Shown: positions 54,426-62,826 of the stretch, in pieces | How positions within the stretch are numbered: position 1 is the stretch's first letter | Layout of the letters: each line of letters opens with the position of its first letter | Assembly: GCA_944326095.1 (NCBI GenBank) | Contig: CALVCO010000001.1 | Coordinates: forward strand, 1-64,000 | Length of the DNA stretch: 64,000 nucleotides | Direction: 5' to 3' | DNA from: an uncultured Erysipelotrichaceae bacterium | GTDB lineage: Bacteria; Bacillota_I; Bacilli_A; Erysipelotrichales; Erysipelotrichaceae | Made by a program: the position numbers and the translations under genes | The notes under the pieces: model-generated | What the model saw: only the letters and a program-made list of their open reading frames with translations | The model's database searches: none | Told to the model about the DNA's origin: nothing

Positions 54426-56108
54426 ATGACTAATTGGAATTTTCAATTTAATCAAGGACCTATGAATTTTAAAAGAAATAGTAATTATTCACGAGCTAAA
54501 CAAAAAAGTGTTAGTAAGTTTGTTATTGCATTAATTATTAGTACTATTATTTTATTAGTTGCTTGGTATTTTATTCATCCGGTTATAAATTGGCATTCGC
54601 CAGTTAATTTTTTGAATTTAATTGGTTTAGGTATTTATTTTGCAATTGTAATTAGTTTTGCAATGTATTATCACATTATTACAATTAAAACTTATCAAAA
54701 ATTATTTAAATATTTTGGTATTTTAGTTGGTTTAGTGGTTGTTTTTGTAATTGGTTTAGGTGTTGTTACTTCTCCTATATTTAATGCAAAGGAGTATGCT
54801 AGTAGAGTAGAGGTGCAACAAGTTGATTTTGATGTTATTAATGAAGTGGATTTTAATAAGACACCAATTATTGATAGAGAGTCTACAGTTGCCTTAGGTG
54901 ATAGGGTAATGGGGCAAATGCCAGAATTAGTATCGCAATTTGAAGTTAGTGATGATTATACGCAAATATCTTATAAAGATAGCGTATATCGTGTTACACC
55001 ACTTGAATATGCTGATTTTATTAAATATCTTACTAATCGTGAAGAGGGTATACCTGCTTATATTTTAGTTAATTCGACTACTGGTGAAGCTGAACTTGTT
55101 AAATTAGAAGATTTGGGGCTTGATGGTATGCGATATGTTCCATCGGGTATGTTTAATGAGAATTTAATGCGTAAATTGCAATTGACTTATCCTACAGAAA
55201 TATTTGGTGAACCTTCATTTGAAATTGATGAAGAAGGTCATCCATGGTATATATGTACTACTTATACATATAAGGGTATTGGTAATAAGTTACAAGTAGA
55301 AGGCGTTGTATTATTTGATCCAATTACTGGTGATTCAACTAATTATGAAAATGTATTGGATGCTCCAAGTTGGATTGATCGTATTTATCCTGAAAGTTTA
55401 ATTACTGAAGAAATTGATAATTATGGAAGTTTAAAAGATGGTTTTTTAAATTCCATTTTTGGTCAAAAAAATGTATTTGCGACTTCTGAAGGATATAACT
55501 ATTTAGAACAAGGTGGAGATATTTGGATTTATTCGGGTTTAACATCAGTTAATAGTGATTCAGCAAATCTAGGTTTTGTTTTATCAAATCTTAGAACGCA
55601 TGAAACTATGCAAATAACTAGTGCTGGTGCTGATGAGATGTCGGCGATGAATTCAGCAGAAGGTGAAGTTAAGAATTATGGTTATTATTCTACTTTCCCA
55701 TTGTTGGTAAATGTTCAAGGACAACCAGTATATTTATCAGCATTAAAAGATAATGCTGGATTGATTAAAATGTATGCTATGGTAGATGCTTCAGATTATC
55801 AAAAAGTAGTTACCGTAAATGCAGATGAAGGATTAGAGGCATTACGTGATAAATATATAAGCACCAGTGGCAATATTATTTTGGATGGTGAAGATTTAGA
55901 AGAAAAAACCATAACAGTAGCTGATATTCAATTCTATATGGTAGATAATGAAACTAGAGCATATATTACTGATACGCAAAATAATCGTTATAAGATTACT
56001 TTGACTAGTGAAAATGAAAATATTTTAGCATTTATTAAACCACAAGATAGAATTAAAATTGCTTATGTATATCATGAAGATGTTTCATTAATACAAACAA
56101 TTGAATAA
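54426..56108 (+). CDS. Conserved membrane protein of unknown function
   Basis: About 560 residues: a short basic N-terminal tail, three membrane helices (about 30-52, 58-80 and 96-117), then a large extracytoplasmic domain with conserved-looking blocks (FDVINEVDFNKTPIID, YKDSVYRVTPLEYADFIKYL, GQPVYLSALKDNAGLIKMYAMVD). I recall similar proteins across Bacillota, often annotated only as CvpA-like or Tat-signal proteins; no function is established. ATG 54426 is preferred because TTGGAGG precedes it. Confidence 0.7.
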   Translation: MTNWNFQFNQGPMNFKRNSNYSRAKQKSVSKFVIALIISTIILLVAWYFIHPVINWHSPVNFLNLIGLGIYFAIVISFAMYYHIITIKTYQKLFKYFGILVGLVVVFVIGLGVVTSPIFNAKEYASRVEVQQVDFDVINEVDFNKTPIIDRESTVALGDRVMGQMPELVSQFEVSDDYTQISYKDSVYRVTPLEYADFIKYLTNREEGIPAYILVNSTTGEAELVKLEDLGLDGMRYVPSGMFNENLMRKLQLTYPTEIFGEPSFEIDEEGHPWYICTTYTYKGIGNKLQVEGVVLFDPITGDSTNYENVLDAPSWIDRIYPESLITEEIDNYGSLKDGFLNSIFGQKNVFATSEGYNYLEQGGDIWIYSGLTSVNSDSANLGFVLSNLRTHETMQITSAGADEMSAMNSAEGEVKNYGYYSTFPLLVNVQGQPVYLSALKDNAGLIKMYAMVDASDYQKVVTVNADEGLEALRDKYISTSGNIILDGEDLEEKTITVADIQFYMVDNETRAYITDTQNNRYKITLTSENENILAFIKPQDRIKIAYVYHEDVSLIQTIE

Positions 56109-56114
56109 TAGAAA

Positions 56115-56138
56115 AAAAGACCAAACGGTCTTTTTTTC
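56115..56138 (+). terminator. Terminator after the membrane-protein gene
   Basis: AAAAGACC (56115-56122) pairs with GGTCTTTT (56127-56134), with a T run. Confidence 0.85.
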
Positions 56139-56317
56139 TTACTGATAATTATTTATATTATTAAGGAAAGGATATACAAGTCTTTTATCAACTTGCATAT
56201 ATATAATAACAATAACTTTTCGTATAAATTTGTTATCATTATGGAAAATTATGTGAATTATTTATCGTAAATAAAATTTTTTGCTATGTTATAATTTAAT
56301 TAGGAGGAAACAAAAAA

Positions 56318-57268
56318 ATGAATAAGATAATACTTACTTTATTAATGATGTTGTTGATATGTGGTTGTTCCTCTAATAATGGAGAGGATAGTGAAGTTGA
56401 GCAAACTGTTACACCTAGTATAAGTGTAGAAACAGTGAAACCTGTGGAAAGCGTGGATGTAACCAAATTACCACTAACTAGCATTGGTATCTTTAATGAT
56501 ATCGAAGATCCTTCATTATATTGTGTAGTTGAGATTGAAGCTTATCAAAATGATGATGAATTTACTTCAATTAATTTTGATCCTTTTTATGATTTTATAA
56601 ATCAACATAGAAATGATGGTACTTTAGAAACATATAGCTATTATGATTATGATAATCCTGATGATACAATATTAAGTACAATGGGTTTTACCCCGCAAAG
56701 TACTTATGATTATAAAATTAGTTATTATTATCATTATTATAAAGTTGATGATAGTATTAAAGATGAATTTTTAGATATATTACATAATTTAAAAGCTAAA
56801 TATGGTACTAGAATTGAAGAGGGAGATAGTGTAGATATTACTTATTTTGAAGGTAAAGATACCTTTGTAGAAACTGATGTTTCTACATATGATTTTGAAG
56901 AATTACCTTTGGATCATAATGCGGGTGGCTATGATTATTATTTAATAGATGCTGAAAATAATTTATATTTAAAAGTTAAAGATGATATTAATGATATATT
57001 TATGGCAGGGAAAAGAGATACATTATATGGCATATATTTCCAAGGTGATGTAATGGAAGATTGTATTAAAGGTTGGTATATAAGTGATAGTGTATATACG
57101 CATCATTGGGAAAGTGGAGGTTGGTCTGTTCCTCAAGAACAACTTACAGAAAATTTGCGTATAGAGCCTCATGTTAATATTGGTGGTGTAGTTTCATCAG
57201 ATCCTAATGTTCAAGAAATACTTGATAATTTTGATTATGATAGTGTTAGTTTAGAAATAGTGGAGTAA
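56318..57268 (+). CDS. Predicted lipoprotein of unknown function
   Basis: The 316-residue protein has a lipoprotein signal (ILTLLMMLLICGC). A Ser/Thr/Val-rich linker follows (about 20-50), then an acidic, tyrosine-rich globular region (for example DYKISYYYHYYKVDDS). I do not recognise a family. AGGAGG lies before ATG 56318 and TATAAT is present about 30 bases upstream. The next gene starts 1 base after its stop. Confidence 0.65.
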   Translation: MNKIILTLLMMLLICGCSSNNGEDSEVEQTVTPSISVETVKPVESVDVTKLPLTSIGIFNDIEDPSLYCVVEIEAYQNDDEFTSINFDPFYDFINQHRNDGTLETYSYYDYDNPDDTILSTMGFTPQSTYDYKISYYYHYYKVDDSIKDEFLDILHNLKAKYGTRIEEGDSVDITYFEGKDTFVETDVSTYDFEELPLDHNAGGYDYYLIDAENNLYLKVKDDINDIFMAGKRDTLYGIYFQGDVMEDCIKGWYISDSVYTHHWESGGWSVPQEQLTENLRIEPHVNIGGVVSSDPNVQEILDNFDYDSVSLEIVE

Positions 57269-57269
57269 A

Positions 57270-57581
57270 ATGAAAAAAGTTAAAATTACAGTTATGAAAA
57301 TAGCATGTTATGATGACTTGATTGCTAAATATGAAAAACCATTAGAACATCCTTGTGATATGCGTCTTGGGCAAGTATTTATTGCAAGTGGATGGGAAAA
57401 ACCTGATAATTTTTGTGAAAGTGCATGGCAAACAATATCTCCTTTTGTTATGGCTTTAACATATGGAGCTAAAGATATTTATAATGGTTGGATGAAAAAT
57501 GAAAATTCAGTTATGATATCTTGTAATGATGGCTTTCGTCCAGTATCTTTTTTGTTAGAAGCAATTGATGAAGATGAATAA
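57270..57581 (+). CDS. TIGR04076-family protein
   Basis: The 103-residue protein has the TIGR04076 pattern: KVKITVMKIACYDDLI at the start, LGQVFIASGWEKPDNFCESAWQTI and the end SCNDGFRPVSFLLE. Conserved cysteines (about 31, 52 and 90) are present. The function of this family is unknown. Its 3' end overlaps the following kinase-like gene by 8 bases. Confidence 0.75.
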   Translation: MKKVKITVMKIACYDDLIAKYEKPLEHPCDMRLGQVFIASGWEKPDNFCESAWQTISPFVMALTYGAKDIYNGWMKNENSVMISCNDGFRPVSFLLEAIDEDE

Positions 57582-58065
57582 AATTGTTGTAATAGGTTGC
57601 CCTGGTTCGGGTAAAAGTTATTTTAGTAAGCAATTAGCTAAATCATTAAATATTCCTATATATCATTTGGATATGATATGGCATAAACCTGATAAAACTA
57701 ATATAACAAAAGAAGAATTTAAAGATAAAGTGAATGAGATAATAGCTAAGGATTGTTGGATAATAGATGGTAATTATCAAAGTACTTTAGAACAAAGATT
57801 TCAAGCTTGTGATACTATATTTCTGTTGGATTTTCCTTTAGATGTTTGTTTAAATGGAGCATTATCTAGAATTGGTAAAAAAAGAGATGATCTACCTTGG
57901 CTTGAAGAAAATCCTGATGAAGAATTTATTGAATTTATCAAAGATTTTCCAAATAAACAATTGCCTTTAATATATGAATTATTAAATAAATATAATGATA
58001 AAAATATAATTATTTTTAAAAGTCGTGAACAATTACAACAATATTTAAGGTCAGTCAATGACTGA
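57574..58065 (+). CDS. P-loop nucleotide kinase-like protein (AAA/adenylate-kinase type)
   Basis: About 163 residues with a Walker A GCPGSGKSYFSK at the very start, YHLDMIWHKPDKT, CWIIDGNYQSTLEQRF and LDFPLDVCLNGALSR. This pattern is seen in small P-loop proteins annotated as topology modulation (FlaR-like) or adenylate kinase-related. The substrate is unknown. ATG 57574 puts the P-loop at the normal distance; ATG 57568 is also in frame. Confidence 0.8.
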   Translation: MNKIVVIGCPGSGKSYFSKQLAKSLNIPIYHLDMIWHKPDKTNITKEEFKDKVNEIIAKDCWIIDGNYQSTLEQRFQACDTIFLLDFPLDVCLNGALSRIGKKRDDLPWLEENPDEEFIEFIKDFPNKQLPLIYELLNKYNDKNIIIFKSREQLQQYLRSVND

Positions 58066-58090
58066 TCTTTTTTTATGTTTTTAAAAATAA

Positions 58091-58113
58091 AAAAATCGCT
58101 ATTTTTAGCGATT
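58091..58113 (-). terminator. Terminator of ssrA
   Basis: AATCGCTA pairs with TAGCGATT across 58094-58113. On the minus strand it is followed by a run of seven T, ending the tmRNA transcript; it also lies beyond the convergent kinase-like gene. Confidence 0.8.
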
Positions 58114-58124
58114 CAATTACTTAT

Positions 58125-58483
58125 TGGTGGAGATGAGGAGAATCGAACTCCTGTCCAAGAATAGTCCCACATTCAAACGTCTACAGTTTAGCTTACTGTT
58201 GGATAAGACGATCATATGTCAGTAAGCATACCATGATCGAATTTGCCCATTGAATTTTCGTATCTTATAATAGGACGATTATAAGATCTTATTCATTTAA
58301 AAATACGCTACATAATCATTAAATGACAACTGATATGTAGGGGCTGCAAGCCAGGTCTAGTTAGGCTATATTAAGCAGCAAAAGATAATCTGTTATTTCC
58401 GTTTATTTTTTTTTAGTGATTTAGGTCCACAATACCACTGCAATTTGAATCAAACATAAACCTGTCGAAACCAAGACATCCCC
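58125..58483 (-). ncRNA. ssrA: Transfer-messenger RNA (tmRNA, 10Sa RNA)
   Basis: On the minus strand, the 5' end GGGGATGTCTTGGTTTCGACAGG-type start (58483 downwards) and the 3' TGGACAGGAGTTCGATTCTCC-type T arm ending CATCTCCACCA (to 58125) are diagnostic. GGGGATG pairs with CATCTCC as the acceptor stem, and CCA is encoded. The tag frame ends GCT GCT TAA at 58371-58379. Reading back to an in-frame TAA (58413-58415) gives at most KKINGNNRLSFAA, so the proteolysis tag ends LSFAA. The first tag codon is uncertain. tmRNA rescues stalled ribosomes with SmpB. Confidence 0.95.
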
Positions 58484-58497
58484 ATGTTTGCTCCAAT

Positions 58498-58526
58498 ATT
58501 ATAACAAAAATATGTATAACATGCAA
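58498..58526 (-). promoter_or_regulatory. Promoter of ssrA
   Basis: On the minus strand, -35 TTGCAT (58521-58526), 17-base spacer, -10 TATAAT (58498-58503), about 15 bases before the mature 5' end. Confidence 0.75.
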
Positions 58527-58569
58527 TTTTGGTTATTTAGGGTTATAATAAAATAAATGAGGTGTTAGA

Positions 58570-59931
58570 ATGAATGATACAAAAAATGCAGTTGATTTAA
58601 GCAAGGGGAATGTTACTAAATTATTAATTAGTTTGGCTTTACCTGCTATTGCTGCTCAAGTTATAAATGTTTTATATAATATGGTTGATAGAATGTATAT
58701 TGGTCATATTGATGTTATTGGTAGTGATGCGCTTACTGGAGTAGGAGTTACCATGCCAATTATTATGTGTGTTTCGGCTTTTGCTGCTTTAGTTAGTATG
58801 GGAGGGGCACCAAGAGCTAGTATCTTTTTAGGTAGAAATGATAAAGATATGGCGGAAAAGATTTTGGGTAATTGTTTTGTAATGTTAATCATTGTGGCAA
58901 TTATCTTAACTTTTGGTGTATATATATTTGCTCCAGAATTAGTTATGTTTTTGGGAGCCAGTGAGATTACAGCACCATATGGAATTGATTATATTAGAAT
59001 TTATGCTTTAGGTACTTTCTTTGTTCAATTAACTTTGGGACTTAATGCCTTTGTTACATCTCAAGGGTTTGCTAAGACTAGTATGCTTACTGTAGCAATT
59101 GGGGCAATTCTTAATATTATACTTGATCCTATTTTTATCTTTGTATTTAATATGGGAGTTAAAGGAGCTGCTTGGGCTACAATTATTTCACAAGCTGTTT
59201 CAATGATTTGGGTTATTAAATTTTTAAGTAGTAATCGTAGTTATTTACGCTTAAGAAAAGCTAATTTTCGTTTAAATCCTAAGATTTTTATTCCATGTCT
59301 TAGTTTAGGATTATCACCATTTATTATGCAATTTAGTGAAAGTATAATCGTTGTTTGTTTTAATACTAGTTTAGCATTATATGGTGGAGATATAGCAGTT
59401 GGGGCTATGACGATACTTTCTAGTGTTATGCAATTTTCTATGTTGCCTTTACAAGGACTTACCCAAGGGTCACAACCCATTATTAGTTATAATTATGGGG
59501 CTAAAAACATGGATAGAGTTAAAAATTGTTTTAAATCATTGCTTATTATTAGCTTAGGATATTCTACATTATTATGGGCAGTTGCTGTATTTGCTCCAAT
59601 GGTATTTATTAGTATCTTTACTAATGATTTAACTCTTAGTGAGTATAGTATTACTGCGATGCGTATATATATGGGCATGAGTTTGATATTTGGAGCGCAA
59701 ATTGCTTGTCAACAGACTTTTATTGCTTTAGGTAAAGCTAAACAATCAATATTTTTAGCTTTATGGCGTAAGGTAATATTGTTAATACCATTAATTTATA
59801 TATTACCTAATTTTGTTGAAGATAAGGCTATGGGAGTATTTTTGGCTGAACCGATTGCTGATACGATTGCGGTAATGACTACGGTTATTATGTTTGCTTA
59901 TTATTTTAAAAAGATTTTAAGTACTAAATAA
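58570..59931 (+). CDS. MATE-family multidrug/cation efflux transporter
   Basis: The 453-residue protein has about 12 membrane helices in two similar halves. MATE motifs include LALPAIAAQVINVLYNMVDRMYIGHI, the second-half equivalent SPFIMQFSESIIVVCFNTSL, and GLTQGSQPIISYNYGAKN. It resembles the DinF/NorM-like branch that exports drugs or other solutes by Na+ or H+ antiport. GAGGTG precedes ATG 58570. A response regulator follows after 10 bases. Confidence 0.92.
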   Translation: MNDTKNAVDLSKGNVTKLLISLALPAIAAQVINVLYNMVDRMYIGHIDVIGSDALTGVGVTMPIIMCVSAFAALVSMGGAPRASIFLGRNDKDMAEKILGNCFVMLIIVAIILTFGVYIFAPELVMFLGASEITAPYGIDYIRIYALGTFFVQLTLGLNAFVTSQGFAKTSMLTVAIGAILNIILDPIFIFVFNMGVKGAAWATIISQAVSMIWVIKFLSSNRSYLRLRKANFRLNPKIFIPCLSLGLSPFIMQFSESIIVVCFNTSLALYGGDIAVGAMTILSSVMQFSMLPLQGLTQGSQPIISYNYGAKNMDRVKNCFKSLLIISLGYSTLLWAVAVFAPMVFISIFTNDLTLSEYSITAMRIYMGMSLIFGAQIACQQTFIALGKAKQSIFLALWRKVILLIPLIYILPNFVEDKAMGVFLAEPIADTIAVMTTVIMFAYYFKKILSTK

Positions 59932-59941
59932 GGAGGTTTTC

Positions 59942-61021
59942 ATGGATAATGATGTAGCTATTAAAAAAATGCTTATCATCGATGATGATGATATGAATAG
60001 AGAAATTTTAGCTAATATCTTTGAAGATATTTATAAAAGTGATCATGCTTGTAATGGTAAAGAAGGATTGCAGATGATTTATGATAATCAAGAGACTTAT
60101 TGTGCAATTCTTTTGGATGTTATGATGCCTATAATGAATGGTATTGAAGTATTAGAGGCGCTTAGTGAGCAAATGATTGCTTCAAAGATTCCTATTTTCT
60201 TAATAACTGCCGAAAGAAGTAATGAAGTAATGCGTAAAGGGTATGAACTTGGGGTTATGGATATTATTGAAAAACCTGTTATACCTTTTGTAATTAGGCG
60301 AAGAATTTTGTCAGTTGTTGAATTGTTTGAGTCACGAAAACAATTAGCAAAAAAAGTTGAATATCAAGATTGGGAATTATTGAAAAAAGCTAAAGAAATA
60401 ATTGCTTTAAATGAAGGATTGATTGAATCTTTAGCCACTGCTATTGAATTTAGAGATGGAGAAAGTGGCAATCATGTTAAAAGAATTCATGATATTACTA
60501 AGTGTATTTTAACTGATACGAAACTTGGTGAAGGTTTATCAGCACAAGAAATTGATGATATTGCTTTGGCTTCTATCATGCATGATGTTGGTAAGATAGC
60601 TATTCCGGATGCAATTTTAAATAAACCTGGTAAATTGACAAAGGAAGAATATGAAATTATGAAGTTGCATACTATAAAAGGGGCTGATCTTTTAAAAAGC
60701 ATACCAGCTTTAAGAAATGCTAATGTTTATAAATATGCTTTTGATATAGCTAGACATCATCATGAAAGATATGATGGTAATGGTTATCCTGATAGATTAA
60801 AGGGTGATGAAATTAGTTTGTGGGCTCAAGTAGTTTCCTTAGCGGATGTCTATGATGCTTTGGTTAGTAAAAGAGTATATAAAAATGCTTTTAGTTTTGA
60901 TGATGCGGTTAAAATGATTATTAATAATGAGTGTGGGGTATTTTCTCCTAAATTATTAAGTGCTTTTTTAGAAGTAGAAAAAGATATTCGTAATATATAT
61001 AATAAATACAAAGAGGTGTAG
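59942..61021 (+). CDS. Response regulator with HD-GYP phosphodiesterase domain
   Basis: The 359-residue protein has a receiver domain (about 8-130; DDDD acidic pocket, phospho-Asp in LLDVMMP, switch Thr in LITAE, Lys in EKPV). An HD-GYP domain (about 160-350) follows with ESGNHVKRI, HDVGKIAIPD, HTIKGADLL, and HHERYDGNGYP. Such RpfG-like proteins hydrolyse cyclic dinucleotides, usually c-di-GMP. AGGAGG precedes the start. It is followed within 1 base by an Hpt protein; no histidine kinase is adjacent. Confidence 0.93.
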   Translation: MDNDVAIKKMLIIDDDDMNREILANIFEDIYKSDHACNGKEGLQMIYDNQETYCAILLDVMMPIMNGIEVLEALSEQMIASKIPIFLITAERSNEVMRKGYELGVMDIIEKPVIPFVIRRRILSVVELFESRKQLAKKVEYQDWELLKKAKEIIALNEGLIESLATAIEFRDGESGNHVKRIHDITKCILTDTKLGEGLSAQEIDDIALASIMHDVGKIAIPDAILNKPGKLTKEEYEIMKLHTIKGADLLKSIPALRNANVYKYAFDIARHHHERYDGNGYPDRLKGDEISLWAQVVSLADVYDALVSKRVYKNAFSFDDAVKMIINNECGVFSPKLLSAFLEVEKDIRNIYNKYKEV

Positions 61022-61022
61022 T

Positions 61023-61370
61023 ATGAGCTTGAATGAATTGAAATCTATAGGCGTTGATATTGATGACGCAATGGAACGTTTTATGAATAATGAAATGTTA
61101 TTTAAAAAGTTTTTTAAAAAGCTTTTAAATGATAATAATTTTACTTTATTACAAGAGGCTTTTAAAAATCATAATATTGATGATGCCATTAGTTATGCTC
61201 ATACATTAAAAGGTGTTTGTGGTAATTTGGCTATTAAACCTTTATATCATTTATTTGATGAAATAGTTAAAGCTTTAAGAAGTGATAATTGGGATGTAGC
61301 TATTGAACTTAATGATAAAGCTATTAGCGAATATACAAATTTATTAAATGTAATAAAAGCGATGGATTAG
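61023..61370 (+). CDS. Histidine phosphotransfer (Hpt) domain protein
   Basis: The 115-residue helical protein carries the Hpt motif SYAHTLKGVCGNLAI, with the phospho-accepting His near residue 60. The usual HxLKG(S/A)xxNxG pattern is recognisable. It would pass phosphate between a hybrid kinase and a receiver, probably that of the adjacent HD-GYP protein. Its final 4 bases overlap the end of the convergent HAD gene. Confidence 0.85.
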   Translation: MSLNELKSIGVDIDDAMERFMNNEMLFKKFFKKLLNDNNFTLLQEAFKNHNIDDAISYAHTLKGVCGNLAIKPLYHLFDEIVKALRSDNWDVAIELNDKAISEYTNLLNVIKAMD

Positions 61371-62077
61371 TTTCCATCGCTTTTGAATAATACTTGTTTA
61401 GATTCTAATTGGAAGATTACTTCGATAAAATCACTTGTTACTAATTTAATTTCAGGATAGTCGCCATATAAATTTTTTAGTTGCTTAGCATATAAAACTA
61501 TAATATTTTTACATCCGGCTTTTATTCCACATTGAATGCCAGATAATGAGTCTTCAAATATTAATATTTTATCAATATCTGTATGAATAGTATTAGCTGC
61601 ATCTAAAAACATTTGTGTTTTATCAATGTAGGTATTATTATCATAGATAATTTTATTAGGATCTAAATATTTATATAATTGAAATTTATCCACAAAGAAA
61701 TCAATATTTTCTTTAATTGAAGCACTAGCAATCGTAAATGGAATATTATTGGCATTTAGATATGAAAATAGGGCTATAGCACCATCACGAAGTTTTAATT
61801 TATCATTTAGTTTTAGACATTCATCACGATATAATCTTTCTTTTTCTTTTGATAATCTATCTATTTCTTCATCGGATAATGGTTTATCAGATAATGATTT
61901 TATAATCATTTCATTAGGTTTACCTAATAATGAAGGGAAAATAGTTTTAATATCATTTATATGAGGAAAATATTGTTGTACCATATTTTGCCAAGCTTTG
62001 ATATGAAGCTTTGTATCATCAAATAAGGTTCCATTAAAATCAAATATGATACCATATATTAAAGTGTTCATAAACAT
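61367..62077 (-). CDS. HAD-superfamily phosphatase (beta-phosphoglucomutase-like)
   Basis: The 236-residue protein has the subfamily IA layout with a helical cap: motif I IIFDFNGTLFDD, motif II FTIASASIKENID, a motif III Lys near LDPNKIIYD, and motif IV ILIFEDSLSGIQCGIKAG. In motif I the second Asp of the usual DxDGT is Asn (DFNGT), changing the general acid/base position. It could be a sugar-phosphate phosphatase or mutase relative. Two ATGs (62077 and 62071) are possible; AAGGATGG lies upstream. Confidence 0.85.
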   Translation of the reverse strand: MFMNTLIYGIIFDFNGTLFDDTKLHIKAWQNMVQQYFPHINDIKTIFPSLLGKPNEMIIKSLSDKPLSDEEIDRLSKEKERLYRDECLKLNDKLKLRDGAIALFSYLNANNIPFTIASASIKENIDFFVDKFQLYKYLDPNKIIYDNNTYIDKTQMFLDAANTIHTDIDKILIFEDSLSGIQCGIKAGCKNIIVLYAKQLKNLYGDYPEIKLVTSDFIEVIFQLESKQVLFKSDGN

Positions 62078-62151
62078 TCCATCCTTCTTTTTTGATTATA
62101 CTATATTTTAGATAATTTGCTATAATTAATTAAAAAGAAAGGAAAAAACGT

Positions 62152-62781
62152 ATGAAATATTCCGCAGTAATCGTGGCAGCTGGTAAAGGGACACGAATGA
62201 ATTTAGGATATAATAAAGTATATTATAAAATAGATGATCGTTGTATCTTAGAACATACTATTGAAGCTTTTAAAAATGATTTGGATTGTAAAGAAATTAT
62301 TGTAGTATGTGATTTAGATGATTTTAAAAAATATATAGATGATAGTGATGTTATTTTGGTTGAGGGTGGTTTAACTCGTAGTGATAGTGTATATAATGGA
62401 CTTAAAAAAGTTAGTTTTCCTTATGTTATGATTCATGATGGGGCAAGGCCTTATGTTTCTAAAAAAATATTAGATGATGTTAAAACTTGTTTACAAGATA
62501 ATGATGCTTGTGTAGTTATGGTTAAATGTAAAGATACCATTAAAAGAGTAATAGATGGTAAAGTTGAATTGACATATGATCGCTCTACATTAATGCAAGC
62601 CCAAACTCCTCAGGCTTTTAAGACATCAGAAATTTTGGCTTGTTATAAAAAAGCGATAGAAGATAAGGCTATTACTAGTGATGATGCTAGTGTATTTGAA
62701 TTATATGGGTCAAAACCTGTAATGGTAGTCGAAGGTAATTATGATAATATTAAGATTACTACAATTGAAGATATTAAATAG
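62152..62781 (+). CDS. ispD: 2-C-methyl-D-erythritol 4-phosphate cytidylyltransferase
   Basis: The 209-residue nucleotidyltransferase has the CTP loop AVIVAAGKGTRMNLGYNKVYYKI, EGGLTRSDSVYNGL, IHDGARPYVS, and AQTPQAFKTSEI followed by TSDDASVFE. It makes CDP-methylerythritol in the MEP isoprenoid pathway. The related ribitol-5-phosphate enzyme TarI is an alternative, but no teichoic acid genes are adjacent. AAAGGAAAA precedes ATG 62152. It is slightly short for IspD. Confidence 0.88.
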   Translation: MKYSAVIVAAGKGTRMNLGYNKVYYKIDDRCILEHTIEAFKNDLDCKEIIVVCDLDDFKKYIDDSDVILVEGGLTRSDSVYNGLKKVSFPYVMIHDGARPYVSKKILDDVKTCLQDNDACVVMVKCKDTIKRVIDGKVELTYDRSTLMQAQTPQAFKTSEILACYKKAIEDKAITSDDASVFELYGSKPVMVVEGNYDNIKITTIEDIK

Positions 62782-62826
62782 GAAAATTTATTAAACCTGC
62801 ATAAATTATTTTATGGAGGTTTTTTT

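Noticed and set aside
56139-56317. Possible small gene in the gap before the lipoprotein at 56318
   Set aside because: Only AT-rich sequence, weak ATAACAA/TTGTTAT complementarity and the downstream promoter are visible; no supported frame or structured RNA.
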